A DNA stretch of 64,000 bases, from NCBI RefSeq assembly GCF_900176165.1, contig NZ_FWWU01000003.1:208001-272000 (forward strand). The letters are read 5' to 3'. The first letter of the stretch is position 1. Each line of letters begins with the position of its first letter. A program made the translations under genes and the position numbers. Below the pieces are notes generated by a model, which had not been told where the DNA came from, made no database searches, and saw nothing but the letters and a program-made list of their open reading frames with translations. This document shows, in pieces, positions 48,671-57,552 of the stretch. This DNA is from Deinococcus hopiensis KR-140 (lineage in GTDB: Bacteria; Deinococcota; Deinococci; Deinococcales; Deinococcaceae).

Positions 48671-50853
48671 GCGGGCACCTCTCCTTTCGGTCCAGTCACC
48701 ACGTGGCACCTCTGCGTTCCGTCCTCTGAACGCAGCAGGGCGGGCACACCCGCCGGCAGGGGCGGCAGCAGCGCGGCACCTTCATCGTCGGCAGTGAAGA
48801 CCTGCCCAGCCACTTCCAGCGTCGCTCCAGCGGCGGAGTGTCCCTCGGCCCACCGCAGGGTGACCCACCGCGAGACCGTGAAGTTCTCCCGCCAGTCCAG
48901 TTCGTTCACGCCGGCGCGGTCGGGCAGCAGGCCCACCCGGTCTTGCCGGTAACCCACCTCGATGGGCAGCTCCGAGGGATCAAACGAGAGCTGAAGCGGC
49001 AGCCCAGCCCGGAAGCCGGTGAGCACCACATCACCCGCCGCGTCGGTGCGGCCCTGCGGCTGACCGTTGACCCGCAGCGTCAGTCCCGGCACCCCCGTCT
49101 TCAGGAACAGGACCGATCCGTCACGCGTGCTGTTCCACGTGAGCTGCCCAGCCACCCGGCTGACGCTGCCTGTCACCGAGACCGCGCCCTGCCCCGAGCT
49201 GTTCACCGAGGCCGTCGCCGAGATGCCCCTGTTCAGGGTGTAGGTGCCTGCGACGTAGGGAGCGAGGTTCTGCACGTTCAGCCGCAGCAGGTCATTGTCG
49301 ATGGCCTGCGTGTACTCCGCCGCGAAGCCCGGGCCGGGGCGGCCCTCTACCGCGACCGAGCGGCCCGAGCCGAGCATGAAGCGGCCCCGCACACGGAAAC
49401 GCACGCCCTCCCGGCCCATGTCGGCGGAGGCCGAGAGCAGGGCAGCGGCGGTGGGACGGTAATCCAGCCCCACACGGCCGGACAGCTCGCGGCTGAGGCT
49501 GTAGGCCACGCTGGCGTACATCTCCAGGGACGAGCGGTTGTACGCGGCCACCAGCCGGGCCTCACTGCGGCGTGGGTCCGTTCCCGCCGGAGTCACGGTC
49601 CACGTGGAACTCAGGCCGAACGTCACGGGTCCGGTCCGGGCGGCGTAGCCCGCCTGCACCCTCGTTCCTACACCCTCGGCAGAGGGTGCCCCGGAGGGGC
49701 GCACCCCGAAGTCGGTGGAGGCGTTCAGGTTGGCTCCCTGTTCCCCGTCCTGCCACACGGCCCCCAGAGAGGCGCGGGGAGTCCCGTTTGACTGCTCGAA
49801 CCCCGCCTGAAGGCTCACCTGGGGGGTCAGGACGTAGCGCCCCTCCACATTGGCTTCCAGTCCGGCGCGGGTGTTCCAGGCCACCTCGCCCGTTACGCCG
49901 AAGGAACCCGGTTGCAGCGCGCTGGCCTGGCGGTAGGGAAAGGTGCTCTGGCCCTCGCGCACACCATCGGTCCAGCGGACAGCCACCGTGCCGCTGGTGT
50001 ATTTGGCCCGGACATCGGTCAGAACGAGGTGCCCCGCCGGAGCCAGGAAGGCGGTGCGGGTCTCGCCGTCCACCGTGACCTGCACCTCCGCGTCGCTGGG
50101 AAAGTCGAGTTCGATGGGCCCGACATCGCGCAACACCAGCCGCGACAGCGACGAACGAACGCCGAAGCGTTCCTCGCCGCTTCCAGCGTCCGCGAACGCG
50201 CCCACCTGCCAACTTGGGCTGAGATCGTAGTCGGCGCGCGCTCCGTAGACTGTACCGGGCGTGCGTCCCTGCCCCCCCGCCAGCCGCGCGCTGCCCTCCA
50301 GGCGCAGGTTGCCCCGCCAGTACTGCACGGCCACCTGCATCGCCGCAGTGTCCACGCCACGCGAGACGTCGGCGGCGGCCGCCACGCTGTAACTCAGGCG
50401 CAGCAGAGGCAGGTCGCTCGCGTAACTGACCTGGCCCGTCCCCACCCGGTAGGTCGTGGTGCCCAGCAGGGCGGGGTTGGCCTCTACCACCAGCGAGAGG
50501 GCCTGCCCGTCGAGCCTGGTGCGGAGCGTGGGGTTGAGCCGTACGAAGGCCACGCCGTTGCAGTCCTTCTGCGCCGCCACGTACCCTGCCTCAGAAGGGG
50601 TCAGGGCCGCCGCCTCCACCCACAACGCCTCTCCCTCCGGGTACACCAGCCGGGTGCCCCGGTTGCGCCCGCCGACCTCCAGCTCCACGTACAGCTCGAG
50701 GTCCTCGGTGCAAAAGGTTGGAGCGGTGGGGGGAGTGGCGACCAGCGAGGCTGTTTGCGTGGCGGTGCCGCTCTGTGCTCCCGAACTCCCCAGCAGGCCG
50801 AGGGTGAGCGCCAGCAGGGCCGGCCGAACGAACGGCGACGCGCGGAAGGTCAT
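48658..50853 (-). CDS. Outer-membrane fimbrial usher, locus 2
   Basis: This 731-residue usher has a signal peptide (LLALTLGLLGSSGAQ), the N-terminal region with CTEDLELYVELEVGGRNRG, the barrel strands, the plug-like segment VDGETRTAFLAPAGHLVLTDV and a C-terminal region with LRVNGQPQGRTDAAGDVVLTG. A closing cysteine motif (RCHVVTG) is also found in the usher at 4241 as RSCPVTI. It begins ten bases after the chaperone stop. It would secrete the four subunits encoded around it. It is diverged from the locus 1 usher, so the two loci are not recent duplicates. Confidence 0.88.
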   Translation of the reverse strand: MTFRASPFVRPALLALTLGLLGSSGAQSGTATQTASLVATPPTAPTFCTEDLELYVELEVGGRNRGTRLVYPEGEALWVEAAALTPSEAGYVAAQKDCNGVAFVRLNPTLRTRLDGQALSLVVEANPALLGTTTYRVGTGQVSYASDLPLLRLSYSVAAAADVSRGVDTAAMQVAVQYWRGNLRLEGSARLAGGQGRTPGTVYGARADYDLSPSWQVGAFADAGSGEERFGVRSSLSRLVLRDVGPIELDFPSDAEVQVTVDGETRTAFLAPAGHLVLTDVRAKYTSGTVAVRWTDGVREGQSTFPYRQASALQPGSFGVTGEVAWNTRAGLEANVEGRYVLTPQVSLQAGFEQSNGTPRASLGAVWQDGEQGANLNASTDFGVRPSGAPSAEGVGTRVQAGYAARTGPVTFGLSSTWTVTPAGTDPRRSEARLVAAYNRSSLEMYASVAYSLSRELSGRVGLDYRPTAAALLSASADMGREGVRFRVRGRFMLGSGRSVAVEGRPGPGFAAEYTQAIDNDLLRLNVQNLAPYVAGTYTLNRGISATASVNSSGQGAVSVTGSVSRVAGQLTWNSTRDGSVLFLKTGVPGLTLRVNGQPQGRTDAAGDVVLTGFRAGLPLQLSFDPSELPIEVGYRQDRVGLLPDRAGVNELDWRENFTVSRWVTLRWAEGHSAAGATLEVAGQVFTADDEGAALLPPLPAGVPALLRSEDGTQRCHVVTGPKGEVPACGS

Positions 50854-50863
50854 GCCCGCACCG

Positions 50864-51589
50864 TCAACGCGCTTCCGGAAGGGTCAGGCGTTGGGGCTGC
50901 GTGCCGAGCTGGTAGCTCAGGTTCACCGCACCCGTGCCAGGCAGGCCCGTCAGCGGCAGGCGTAGGGTGCCGCCCGCGAGCACCGTGACGCTTCCGGGCA
51001 CAAGCTTCGCCTCCCCCACGGCAATGTTCACGTCCTGCAACGTCACGAAGTGTGTTCCTACGTTCTGCGCCACCAGCATCCGCTCGCCCGCCGTACCTTC
51101 CAGCGAGAACTTCAGCTCCGGCTGGCCGAGCTTGGGGTATGTCAGCAGCGGGACGCCCGCACGGTACAGCGCCTGTACCTGCATCCCCGCCGCCGCGTTG
51201 GGACTGCTCGCCGCGGGCAACTCCTGGATGTACACGCGGTAGGCCTTTTCGCCACTCCCCGGCGCGCCCCGCCACCCCACGCGAATCGTCTGCTGCTGTC
51301 CGGGTTTCAGGGTAAAGGACGTGGGATTGACGATCAGGTCGCGGCTCAGGGTGTAGCGGTCCGCGCCGTCCTGCGTCCAGGCCGCAAGTTCCACCTTGAA
51401 GCTGACCGGTACGGCCGTGTCATTGCGGACGCTGGTGGCGGTGGTGCGCGCCCCTCCTTCCAGCCGCAGCGAGGTGGGGGCGATGACGAACGAGGCGGCC
51501 CCGGCAGCCGAGCACAGGGTGACCGAAACCAGGGCACCCAGCAGCGGGAGGAGGGAAAAGGGACGGGACGCGGAGAGCATTCGTGGCAC
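50864..51589 (-). CDS. Periplasmic fimbrial chaperone, locus 2
   Basis: The GTG at 51589 is chosen because AGGAG lies five bases upstream; an ATG nine bases further in is also possible. The 241 residues contain a signal peptide (LGALVSVTLCSAAGA), IAPTSLRLEGGARTTATSVRN and RYTLSRDLIVNPTSFTLKPGQQQTIRVGWRG. This shows the PapD-like layout with the hydrophobic segment before the F1-G1 loop. KAYRVYIQELP is the conserved G1 strand. It folds and carries the subunits of this locus to the usher encoded next. Confidence 0.87.
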   Translation of the reverse strand: MPRMLSASRPFSLLPLLGALVSVTLCSAAGAASFVIAPTSLRLEGGARTTATSVRNDTAVPVSFKVELAAWTQDGADRYTLSRDLIVNPTSFTLKPGQQQTIRVGWRGAPGSGEKAYRVYIQELPAASSPNAAAGMQVQALYRAGVPLLTYPKLGQPELKFSLEGTAGERMLVAQNVGTHFVTLQDVNIAVGEAKLVPGSVTVLAGGTLRLPLTGLPGTGAVNLSYQLGTQPQRLTLPEAR

Positions 51590-51687
51590 AGCGGCTCCTG
51601 GGACGGAAGGGAGAAGCGGGAAAGGAGCGGGAAGGGGAGCCGCGCGGACGCTCCTTTGCAGAAACGAAAGCGCAGCCCCGGGGGAAG

Positions 51688-52239
51688 TCAGAGTGGGAAA
51701 TCCACCTTGACAACGATGGGGTAGACATAGACCCCAGCGGGCTTGTTTACGTCCACGTTGGCAGCTGGGAGCGTGATGGCGATGGTAAAAGTCTGCGCGG
51801 CCGTGCTGGTGTTATCGAACGCAAAGATTCGGCGGTCCGATCCCTTCATGGGCGATCCCATGACATTCACGTCAAAGGCTTTGGTCTCGTTGTCCGTCTT
51901 GTTCAGGGCGAGGCGCGCGCCACTGTCCTGGGGGTCTCTGGGGTCGAGGACCGCCATAGAGACCCGCGTGTCCCTGGCGACGCCTCCCGTCAGGTTGCAC
52001 TGCAAGGTAAAAGAAGTGCTGCCCGCCGTGGTGCCCGTTCCAGTCCAGTACACAGTACCCAGGTCCACATCGGCAGCCTTGCTTAGGGAGCAGGCATGGC
52101 CGAGGGTGGCCCCGACGGTAAAGGTTTCGGAGGTGGACACGGCTACGCTCGTGGACGGATCGAAGGTGCCCGTACCCGCCGAAGCGGACGAGACAGCACT
52201 GAGGCTGAACAGCAGTAGGCTGATTTTAAGAAGGTTCAC
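51688..52239 (-). CDS. Fimbrial subunit C, locus 2
   Basis: The start is the GTG at 52239, preceded by AGGAA; the longer open frame upstream is out of place. The 183 residues contain a signal peptide (LLKISLLLFSLSAVSSASA), GTGTFDPSTSVAVSTSETFTV, GHACSLSKAADVDLGTVYWTG and FTLQCN, and end in the strand GVYVYPIVVKVDFPL. It shares the block DLGTVYWTGT with the next two genes, so the three are paralogous subunits. It is the longest of the three, with an insert rich in charged residues. Confidence 0.8.
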   Translation of the reverse strand: MNLLKISLLLFSLSAVSSASAGTGTFDPSTSVAVSTSETFTVGATLGHACSLSKAADVDLGTVYWTGTGTTAGSTSFTLQCNLTGGVARDTRVSMAVLDPRDPQDSGARLALNKTDNETKAFDVNVMGSPMKGSDRRIFAFDNTSTAAQTFTIAITLPAANVDVNKPAGVYVYPIVVKVDFPL

Positions 52240-52258
52240 GTCAGTTCCTGTTGGCTCT

Positions 52259-52798
52259 TTAGAAAGGAAAGTCGATGGAGATGGTGACAGTGCCCTCATA
52301 GACACCTGCCGGGTGGTTCTCCCCAATCTGGCCGGCGGACAGGGTGGCCGTGACCGTGAACGTCTGCGGCGCGGTGTTCGTCTCATCGAAGTCGAAGCCG
52401 AAATCAATGTTGAGCGGTGATTTGGTGAGGTTCACCGTGAGCTGGTCGGTGTCCTCCGGGGGATCGGACGCACCGACGCGGACCAACGTCACGCTGTCAT
52501 TGGGGCTCATGGACAGATCCAAGCCTGAGAAAAACCCAGTGTTGTTCGGCTCGTTGCACTGCACCGTGAAGGTGGTGCTGTCCGTAACGTCGGCAGTGCC
52601 AGTCCAGTAGATGGTGGAGAGAATGATGTCCGCCGGTTTACCCAGGACGCAGGCGCGGCCCACCGTCACAGATACTTCCGACTGTTCTGAGGTGGAGGTT
52701 TTGGCATTCGTGCTGGGATCGAAGGTGGCCGTCCCTGCGCCCGCCACCGAAGCAGCCGACAGGATCAGGCCGAGTAAGATTCCCGGCCAGGCCCTCAT
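52259..52798 (-). CDS. Fimbrial subunit B, locus 2
   Basis: This 179-residue protein has a signal peptide (GILLGLILSAASVAGA), GTATFDPSTNAKTSTSEQSEV, GRACVLGKPADIILSTIYWTGT and TTFTVQCN, and a final strand GVYEGTVTISIDFPF. Its ATG overlaps the stop of subunit A by four bases (ATGA). The middle has more acidic residues than in its paralogues (ASDPPEDTDQ). It would be a shaft subunit exported through the usher with subunits A and C. Confidence 0.82.
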   Translation of the reverse strand: MRAWPGILLGLILSAASVAGAGTATFDPSTNAKTSTSEQSEVSVTVGRACVLGKPADIILSTIYWTGTADVTDSTTFTVQCNEPNNTGFFSGLDLSMSPNDSVTLVRVGASDPPEDTDQLTVNLTKSPLNIDFGFDFDETNTAPQTFTVTATLSAGQIGENHPAGVYEGTVTISIDFPF

Positions 52799-53286
52799 GG
52801 CGTGAAGTTCACCGCTACCGTGACCGTGCCCGTGTAGGTTCCGGCAGGCTTATCCACAGTCACTTGGGAGGCGGGGAGGGTGGCACCGATAGAAAAGCTC
52901 TGGGCGGCGGAGCTGGTGTTGTCGATGGTCAGGTTGCTCGGCGCCACGTTGACTGTGACCTGCTCGGCGCCGCCGCTGCGGGTCAGGGCCAGGGTGGTCG
53001 AGGGCGTGACGCTGAGGGTGGGGACGCCGCTCGTGCCCACGTTGCACTGCACGGTAAAGGTGGTGCTCTTGGTGCTGCTGCTGGTGCCTGTCCAGTACAG
53101 GGTACCGAGGTCGATGTCCGCGGGCTTGCTCAGCACACAGGCATGGCCGATGGTCGCCTTGACCAGAAAGGACTCGGAGGTCCCCAGAGCCGCACTCGTA
53201 CTGGGATCGAAAGTGGCCGTCCCGGCAGAGGCGAGGGGTGAGGCGAACACGAACGCGGACAGCAGGGCGAACTGGACTTTCTTCAT
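52795..53286 (-). CDS. Fimbrial subunit A, locus 2 (first gene)
   Basis: The 163-residue product begins MKKVQFALLSAFVFASPLASA, a clean signal peptide. It contains GTATFDPSTSAALGTSESF, GHACVLSKPADIDLGTLYWTG and STTFTVQCN, and ends with the strand TYTGTVTVAVNFTP. It is first in the operon, next to the divergent response regulator gene, and so probably the main shaft subunit. The shared blocks with subunits B and C indicate gene duplication in the locus. Confidence 0.83.
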   Translation of the reverse strand: MKKVQFALLSAFVFASPLASAGTATFDPSTSAALGTSESFLVKATIGHACVLSKPADIDLGTLYWTGTSSSTKSTTFTVQCNVGTSGVPTLSVTPSTTLALTRSGGAEQVTVNVAPSNLTIDNTSSAAQSFSIGATLPASQVTVDKPAGTYTGTVTVAVNFTP

Positions 53287-53382
53287 GGGAACTCCTGTTG
53301 GCGGGCCGCTCTCAACCTGACCGTGGGGTCAGGCATGGGCCAGACAAAAATGTTTCTGACGTGAGATCAGAGTAAGAGGACC

Positions 53383-53400
53383 TTGTTAAGATGTTGTTAA
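53383..53400. promoter_or_regulatory. Tandem TTGTTAA direct repeat, probable response regulator site
   Basis: TTGTTAA occurs at 53383-53389 and 53394-53400, 11 bp apart, in the 183-base gap between the fimbrial operon and the divergent response regulator gene. OmpR/PhoB-type regulators bind such one-helical-turn repeats. It is about 70 bases from the regulator start and 97 from the pilin start. Confidence 0.6.
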
Positions 53401-53469
53401 CTTCCTTATGCTCCTCGTCCGCCCTCCCACCCACGCCGATCAAGGACGAAAAAGTCGCCATCCAGACGC

Positions 53470-54171
53470 ATGAAAACCATACTGATCGTCGATGACAAAC
53501 TGAATCTGGTCCGCCTGCTGCAGGACTACCTGGGCAGCGTGGGCTACCAGACGGTGGCGGCCGAAAACGGGCACAGCGCGCTCTTTGCGGCCCGGCATGC
53601 CCGGCCGGACCTGGTGCTGCTGGACCTGATGATGCCGCAGCTCGACGGCTTCGGCTTTCTTGAACGCTTCCGGCAGGAGTCGGGCGTTCCCGTTATTGTC
53701 CTGACCGCGCGCGAACGGCGCGAGAACGCAGTCCAGTGCCTCTCGCTGGGGGCGGACGATTACGTGACCAAACCCTTTGACCTGCCGGAGCTGGAGGCGC
53801 GGATCAGCGCTGTATTGCGCCGGGCAGCCCGCCAGGCCCCGGAGAGCCAGCCGCTGCGCGTCGGGGAACTGACCCTCGATCCAGTGTTGCGGACCGTGAC
53901 GCGCGGCAAAGAGCCGCTTCCCCTGACGCCCGCCGAGTACGCGGTGCTGCACCGCCTGATGCTGGCCCCGGGGCGCGTGGCGAGCCGCTCGGAACTGCTG
54001 GGCTGCATTGAGGGAGACCGGGAGCGTTCCAGCCTGGAACGGACCGTGGACGTACACGTTCGCAAACTGCGCCTCAAGATCGAGTCGGACCCCGCGCAAC
54101 CCCGCTACCTGTTGACGGTGTTCGGCGCGGGCTACCGCCTGAACCCGGACGCCCTCCTCGCACCCGCGTGA
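53470..54171 (+). CDS. OmpR-family response regulator, fimbria-linked
   Basis: The 233-residue protein has a receiver domain with the acidic pocket VDDK, D52 in LLDLMMP, Thr in VLTARE and Lys in DYVTKPFD. The C-terminal winged helix includes LTPAEYAVLHRLMLAPGRVASRSELL and the terminal LTVFGAGYRLN. It is divergent from fimbria locus 2 and co-transcribed with the kinase behind it (overlap of four bases). Regulation of the pilins and its own gene through the tandem TTGTTAA site is a good inference. Confidence 0.93.
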   Translation: MKTILIVDDKLNLVRLLQDYLGSVGYQTVAAENGHSALFAARHARPDLVLLDLMMPQLDGFGFLERFRQESGVPVIVLTARERRENAVQCLSLGADDYVTKPFDLPELEARISAVLRRAARQAPESQPLRVGELTLDPVLRTVTRGKEPLPLTPAEYAVLHRLMLAPGRVASRSELLGCIEGDRERSSLERTVDVHVRKLRLKIESDPAQPRYLLTVFGAGYRLNPDALLAPA

Positions 54172-55562
54172 ACCTGCACCCGGCCCGTTCCCTGCAACTG
54201 CGGCTGGTGCTGTGGCTGGCGGGGGCAAGCCTGCTGAGCCACCTGCTGTTTGCGGCGCTGACGCCCACGATTCTGCTCCAGCTCTACCGTCAGGAGCTGG
54301 TGCAGGAACGGACCGAGCGCACCGCCACCCTGGCGCTGACGCACTACCGCCGCGCCGGGTCCTGGCGGGGCTTTGCCTTCCCGGCGCCGGCGGTTTCTTC
54401 CGCCTCCCCCCCGGCGCGAACGCGGGGGAGCGTCAGACCTCCCCTGCTGCTGGACCCCCGGGGCAACGTGGTGGCGCACGGAGCGGGCGAGGCACCCGCA
54501 CGTGTAGACCCCCGTGCCGTGCGAACCCGGCCCCTGACTTTGAATGGGCAGACCGTGGGGTACTTGGTGCCGGGCAGTCCGCCTCCCAACCCCCCTGAGG
54601 AGCGGGCCGTCATCTCCGCCATGAGCCGCAGCATCTTTCTGGCAGCCCTGTCACGGCTGCTCACCGTCGTACTGCTGACCGCGCTGCTCACGCGGGGCGT
54701 GCTGCGCTCGCTGGAGCGGCTGACGCAGGCGGCCCGGCAATTTACCCTGGGCCAGCCCTACCGCCCGGTCCCTGTGCGCGGTCAAGACGAGGTGGCGGTC
54801 CTGGCAGAGACGTTCAACGAGATGCAGGCCGAGATCGCGCGCGCAGACGCTGGGCGACGCCGGATGCTCTCCGATATCGCGCACGACCTCAGTACCCCGC
54901 TCACCATCGTTCACGGCTACGTGCAGGCGATGGCCTCCGGACGGCTGCCTCCCACCCCCGAGCGGCTCGCCACTGTACAGGACGAATTGGACCTGATGCG
55001 CAACCTGGTGGAGGACCTGCGCTTTCTCTCGCTGGCCGACGCGGGGGAGGTCCGGCTCAGCCGCGAGTCGCTGAGACCCGGCGATGTTCTGGACGCCCTG
55101 GCCCGCGCCTTTGCCCAGCGGGCCGAGCGCCAGGGCGTTGCCCTGAAGCTGGAGGTGGCGCCTGGGCTTCCCAGCGTCTCACTGGATCCTTCGCGGGTGC
55201 GGCAGGCTCTCGGCAACCTGACGTCCAATGCGCTCAACCACACGGGCCAGGGCGGTGAGATCACCTTGACGGTACGGGCCCGTCCCCCCTTCCTGGAGTT
55301 CGAGGTCCGGGACACGGGCCTGGGGATTCCGGCAGACGCCCTGCCCCTGGTCTTTGACCGCTTCTACCGTGTGGCCCCCGAACGGAGCGGCACCGGCACC
55401 GGCCTGGGACTGAGCATCGCCCTCAGCATTGCTGAGATGCACGGCGGCACGGTCACGCTGGAAAGCACCGAGGGCGTGGGCACCCGGGCCACACTGCGGC
55501 TCCCCCTGCAGGAGGGCACGCACTCAGAAGACGCAGGAACCGCAAAATTGACAAGTCGTTGA
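54168..55562 (+). CDS. Sensor histidine kinase, fimbria-linked
   Basis: The GTG overlaps the regulator stop, giving 464 residues. TM1 lies at about 12-40 and TM2 at about 155-175, with an extracytoplasmic loop of about 110 residues. A HAMP domain, the phosphoacceptor H239 in SDIAHDLSTPLTIVHGY, the N box LGNLTSNALNH, the G1 box DTGLGIP and the G2 box GTGTGLGLSIA follow. The residue after the H-box acid is variant (HDLSTP in place of HELRTP). It would sense an envelope or surface signal for control of the fimbriae. Confidence 0.92.
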   Translation: MNLHPARSLQLRLVLWLAGASLLSHLLFAALTPTILLQLYRQELVQERTERTATLALTHYRRAGSWRGFAFPAPAVSSASPPARTRGSVRPPLLLDPRGNVVAHGAGEAPARVDPRAVRTRPLTLNGQTVGYLVPGSPPPNPPEERAVISAMSRSIFLAALSRLLTVVLLTALLTRGVLRSLERLTQAARQFTLGQPYRPVPVRGQDEVAVLAETFNEMQAEIARADAGRRRMLSDIAHDLSTPLTIVHGYVQAMASGRLPPTPERLATVQDELDLMRNLVEDLRFLSLADAGEVRLSRESLRPGDVLDALARAFAQRAERQGVALKLEVAPGLPSVSLDPSRVRQALGNLTSNALNHTGQGGEITLTVRARPPFLEFEVRDTGLGIPADALPLVFDRFYRVAPERSGTGTGLGLSIALSIAEMHGGTVTLESTEGVGTRATLRLPLQEGTHSEDAGTAKLTSR

Positions 55563-55590
55563 CAGATTGTGATCATACCCACAAAAAGCG

Positions 55591-55980
55591 TTGTCGGAGT
55601 TCCAAGTGCCGGCCGCCATTCCTGGCACCGGTCCACCCTTCTTCATGTCGGTTCTCTACTGTCTTCGGCAGATGCCCAGAGACCTGGGAGCCTTCCTGGG
55701 CCTGATTTATGCCCTCGAGTTTTTTCCCAACATCGGGGAATTCTCACTGTCCTCTCACGCGGGCAGCTGGGTTCCTTGCTGATCTACGTCGCCGTCCAGT
55801 TCATCGTGACCGCGCTGCTCAGCCCTTCCACCCAGAAGCTGAATCCTGGACGCCGCACCCCTTCAAGGTCAGTCCTGGGGTGCGGCGGTGGGCTGGCCCG
55901 CGTCGGCCAACCGACTCACCTGGGCCGCCACGGCCCTCGCCGCGCTGCTGCTGGTCCTGGCGGTGCTGCGGCCCGCCTGA
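55591..55980 (+). pseudogene. Possible remnant of a small membrane protein
   Basis: Between the kinase and the nagZ terminator, hydrophobic segments occur in successive frames: VLYCLRQMPRDLGAFLGLIY (from 55649), SLLIYVAVQFIVTALLSP, and NRLTWAATALAALLLVLAVL before a stop near 55980. No single frame joins them. They could be the three TM helices of a decayed gene, or coincidence. Confidence is low. Confidence 0.2.
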
Positions 55981-55991
55981 GCGGAACCAAC

Positions 55992-56026
55992 AAATGGGGC
56001 ACCCGCGAATGTCGGTGCCCCCATTT
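55992..56026 (-). terminator. Terminator of the nagZ operon
   Basis: AAATGGGGCACC (55992-56003) pairs with GGTGCCCCCATTT (56014-56026), one base bulged, around a 10-base loop. On the minus strand it lies 18 bases past the nagZ stop and is followed by ATTTGTT. Confidence 0.75.
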
Positions 56027-56043
56027 TGTTTGCCCTTGCGACC

Positions 56044-57552
56044 CTACACCACTTCCGGCACCGCCAGCGGCGAGCGCCCTGGGGCCTCCCCGGTCTGAAG
56101 CGCGTGCGCCACCGCGGCCAGGTGTGCGGAGCGGTAGCCGTAGGTCACCAGGGCCGGGAGGGGCAACGCGCGGGCGTGTTCGGGGTTCCACAGCGCCAGG
56201 TGCAGGCCACCGCGCTGGGCGATCAGGGCAGCGAGTTCGTGCTGCGCGGGTGTCAACTCCCAGCGCGTCGTGGTGGCGAGGAGGACGGTGGCATCCGGAT
56301 ATGCGGTCAGCAGGGCGCGCGCCGCGGCCGTATCCGTGTCACCGTGCAGGGCGTGGCGCAAGTGGGGAAAGTGGGCACGCAGTGCGGCGGCCAGGGCTTC
56401 GCCCCCCAGGCTGTCGCCGTAGGGCCCACCAATGCCGGGCTGCTCGGGCGCGAGGAGCAGGACCTCGGCGTCGCGGGAGAGCCGGGGCACCGCGCCCTGC
56501 CGGGTGACGCTGCCCCGGGCCCAGGCGCGCACCTGCGCCTCGTCGGTCTGCTTCTGGCCCGAGGAATAGGGCCGGGCCGCACCTGGAAAACGGCTGGCGG
56601 CCGCGTCCAGCCGTTCCAGAGCTTCATGCAGCCGCTCCTCGGAAAGGGTTTCCCCCGCCAGCGCCCGCTCCAACGCGACGAGGTGCTCGACGTGCGGCGT
56701 CAGGTCGCCGTGGCCGCAGCTCAAGACCGCGTCGGCCCCCGCCATCAGGGTCAGCGGCGCGCCTATACCGCGCGGATACCGGTCCGAGATCGCCCGCATG
56801 TCCATGGCGTCGGTGACCACCACGCCGCTGTAGCCCCACTCGTCCCGGAGCAGGCCGGTCAGGACCGTGTGCGAGAGGGTGGCCGGATGCAGCGGGTCCA
56901 GCGCCGGGTACAGGATGTGGGCCGTCATCACGCTGCCCACCCCGGCGCGCACCGCCGCGCGAAAAGGCAGCCACTCGCAGGCTTCGAGCGCCGCGCGCGA
57001 CTTGTCCACTGTGGGAAGCCCCAGGTGGCTGTCCACGTGCGTGTCCCCGTGCCCAGGAAAGTGCTTGACCGAACTCAGCACGCCCGCCGCCTCGCTGCCC
57101 AGGGCCCAGGCGACGCCCAGTTCAGCCACCAGCGCCGGATTGGCCCCAAAGGAACGCTCGCCGATCACAGGGTTTTCGGGGTTCACGTTCACGTCCAGGC
57201 TGGGCGCGTAGTTCCAGTTGATGCCGAGTTCCAACAGGCCGCGCGCCGCCACCGCCCCCGCTTCAAAAGCTGCTGCCGGGTCGCGCAGCGCCCCCAGGCC
57301 CATCGGCGTGGGCGGCTGCGGACTGTCCAGCCGCCGCAGCACCGCGCCGCCCTCCTGGTCGGTGGCGATAAGCACGTCGCGGCCCAGGGCGTCACGGATG
57401 TCACGCACGAGGCGGGCCGTACGCTCCGGGGTAGAGATATTGCGGGCAAAGAGGCACACGCCGCCGAAGCCGTAGCGCGCGAGAAAGAGCCCTTCCTCGG
57501 GGGTGAGGTCCGGGCCAGGCAGATCGACGATGAGGGTACGGGCGGGGTTCAT
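56044..57552 (-). CDS. nagZ: Beta-N-acetylhexosaminidase, GH3 family
   Basis: The 502-residue protein has the NagZ motifs: LIATDQEGGAVLRRL, APSLDVNVNPENPVIGERSFG, the catalytic His-Asp loop KHFPGHGDTHVDSH and the nucleophile Asp in VVVTDAMDM. A C-terminal region of about 160 residues (EVLLLAPEQPG; GLHLALWNPEHA) makes it longer than E. coli NagZ and like Gram-positive forms. It would release GlcNAc from chito-oligomers or muropeptides. No signal peptide is seen, so it acts on imported material. Its ATG overlaps the GNAT stop (ATGA). Confidence 0.93.
   Translation of the reverse strand: MNPARTLIVDLPGPDLTPEEGLFLARYGFGGVCLFARNISTPERTARLVRDIRDALGRDVLIATDQEGGAVLRRLDSPQPPTPMGLGALRDPAAAFEAGAVAARGLLELGINWNYAPSLDVNVNPENPVIGERSFGANPALVAELGVAWALGSEAAGVLSSVKHFPGHGDTHVDSHLGLPTVDKSRAALEACEWLPFRAAVRAGVGSVMTAHILYPALDPLHPATLSHTVLTGLLRDEWGYSGVVVTDAMDMRAISDRYPRGIGAPLTLMAGADAVLSCGHGDLTPHVEHLVALERALAGETLSEERLHEALERLDAAASRFPGAARPYSSGQKQTDEAQVRAWARGSVTRQGAVPRLSRDAEVLLLAPEQPGIGGPYGDSLGGEALAAALRAHFPHLRHALHGDTDTAAARALLTAYPDATVLLATTTRWELTPAQHELAALIAQRGGLHLALWNPEHARALPLPALVTYGYRSAHLAAVAHALQTGEAPGRSPLAVPEVV

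Noticed and set aside
55569..56507. 312-codon plus-strand frame running into the nagZ gene
   Set aside because: Only its first part contains hydrophobic segments and the rest is antisense to nagZ; treated as a possible remnant at low confidence.
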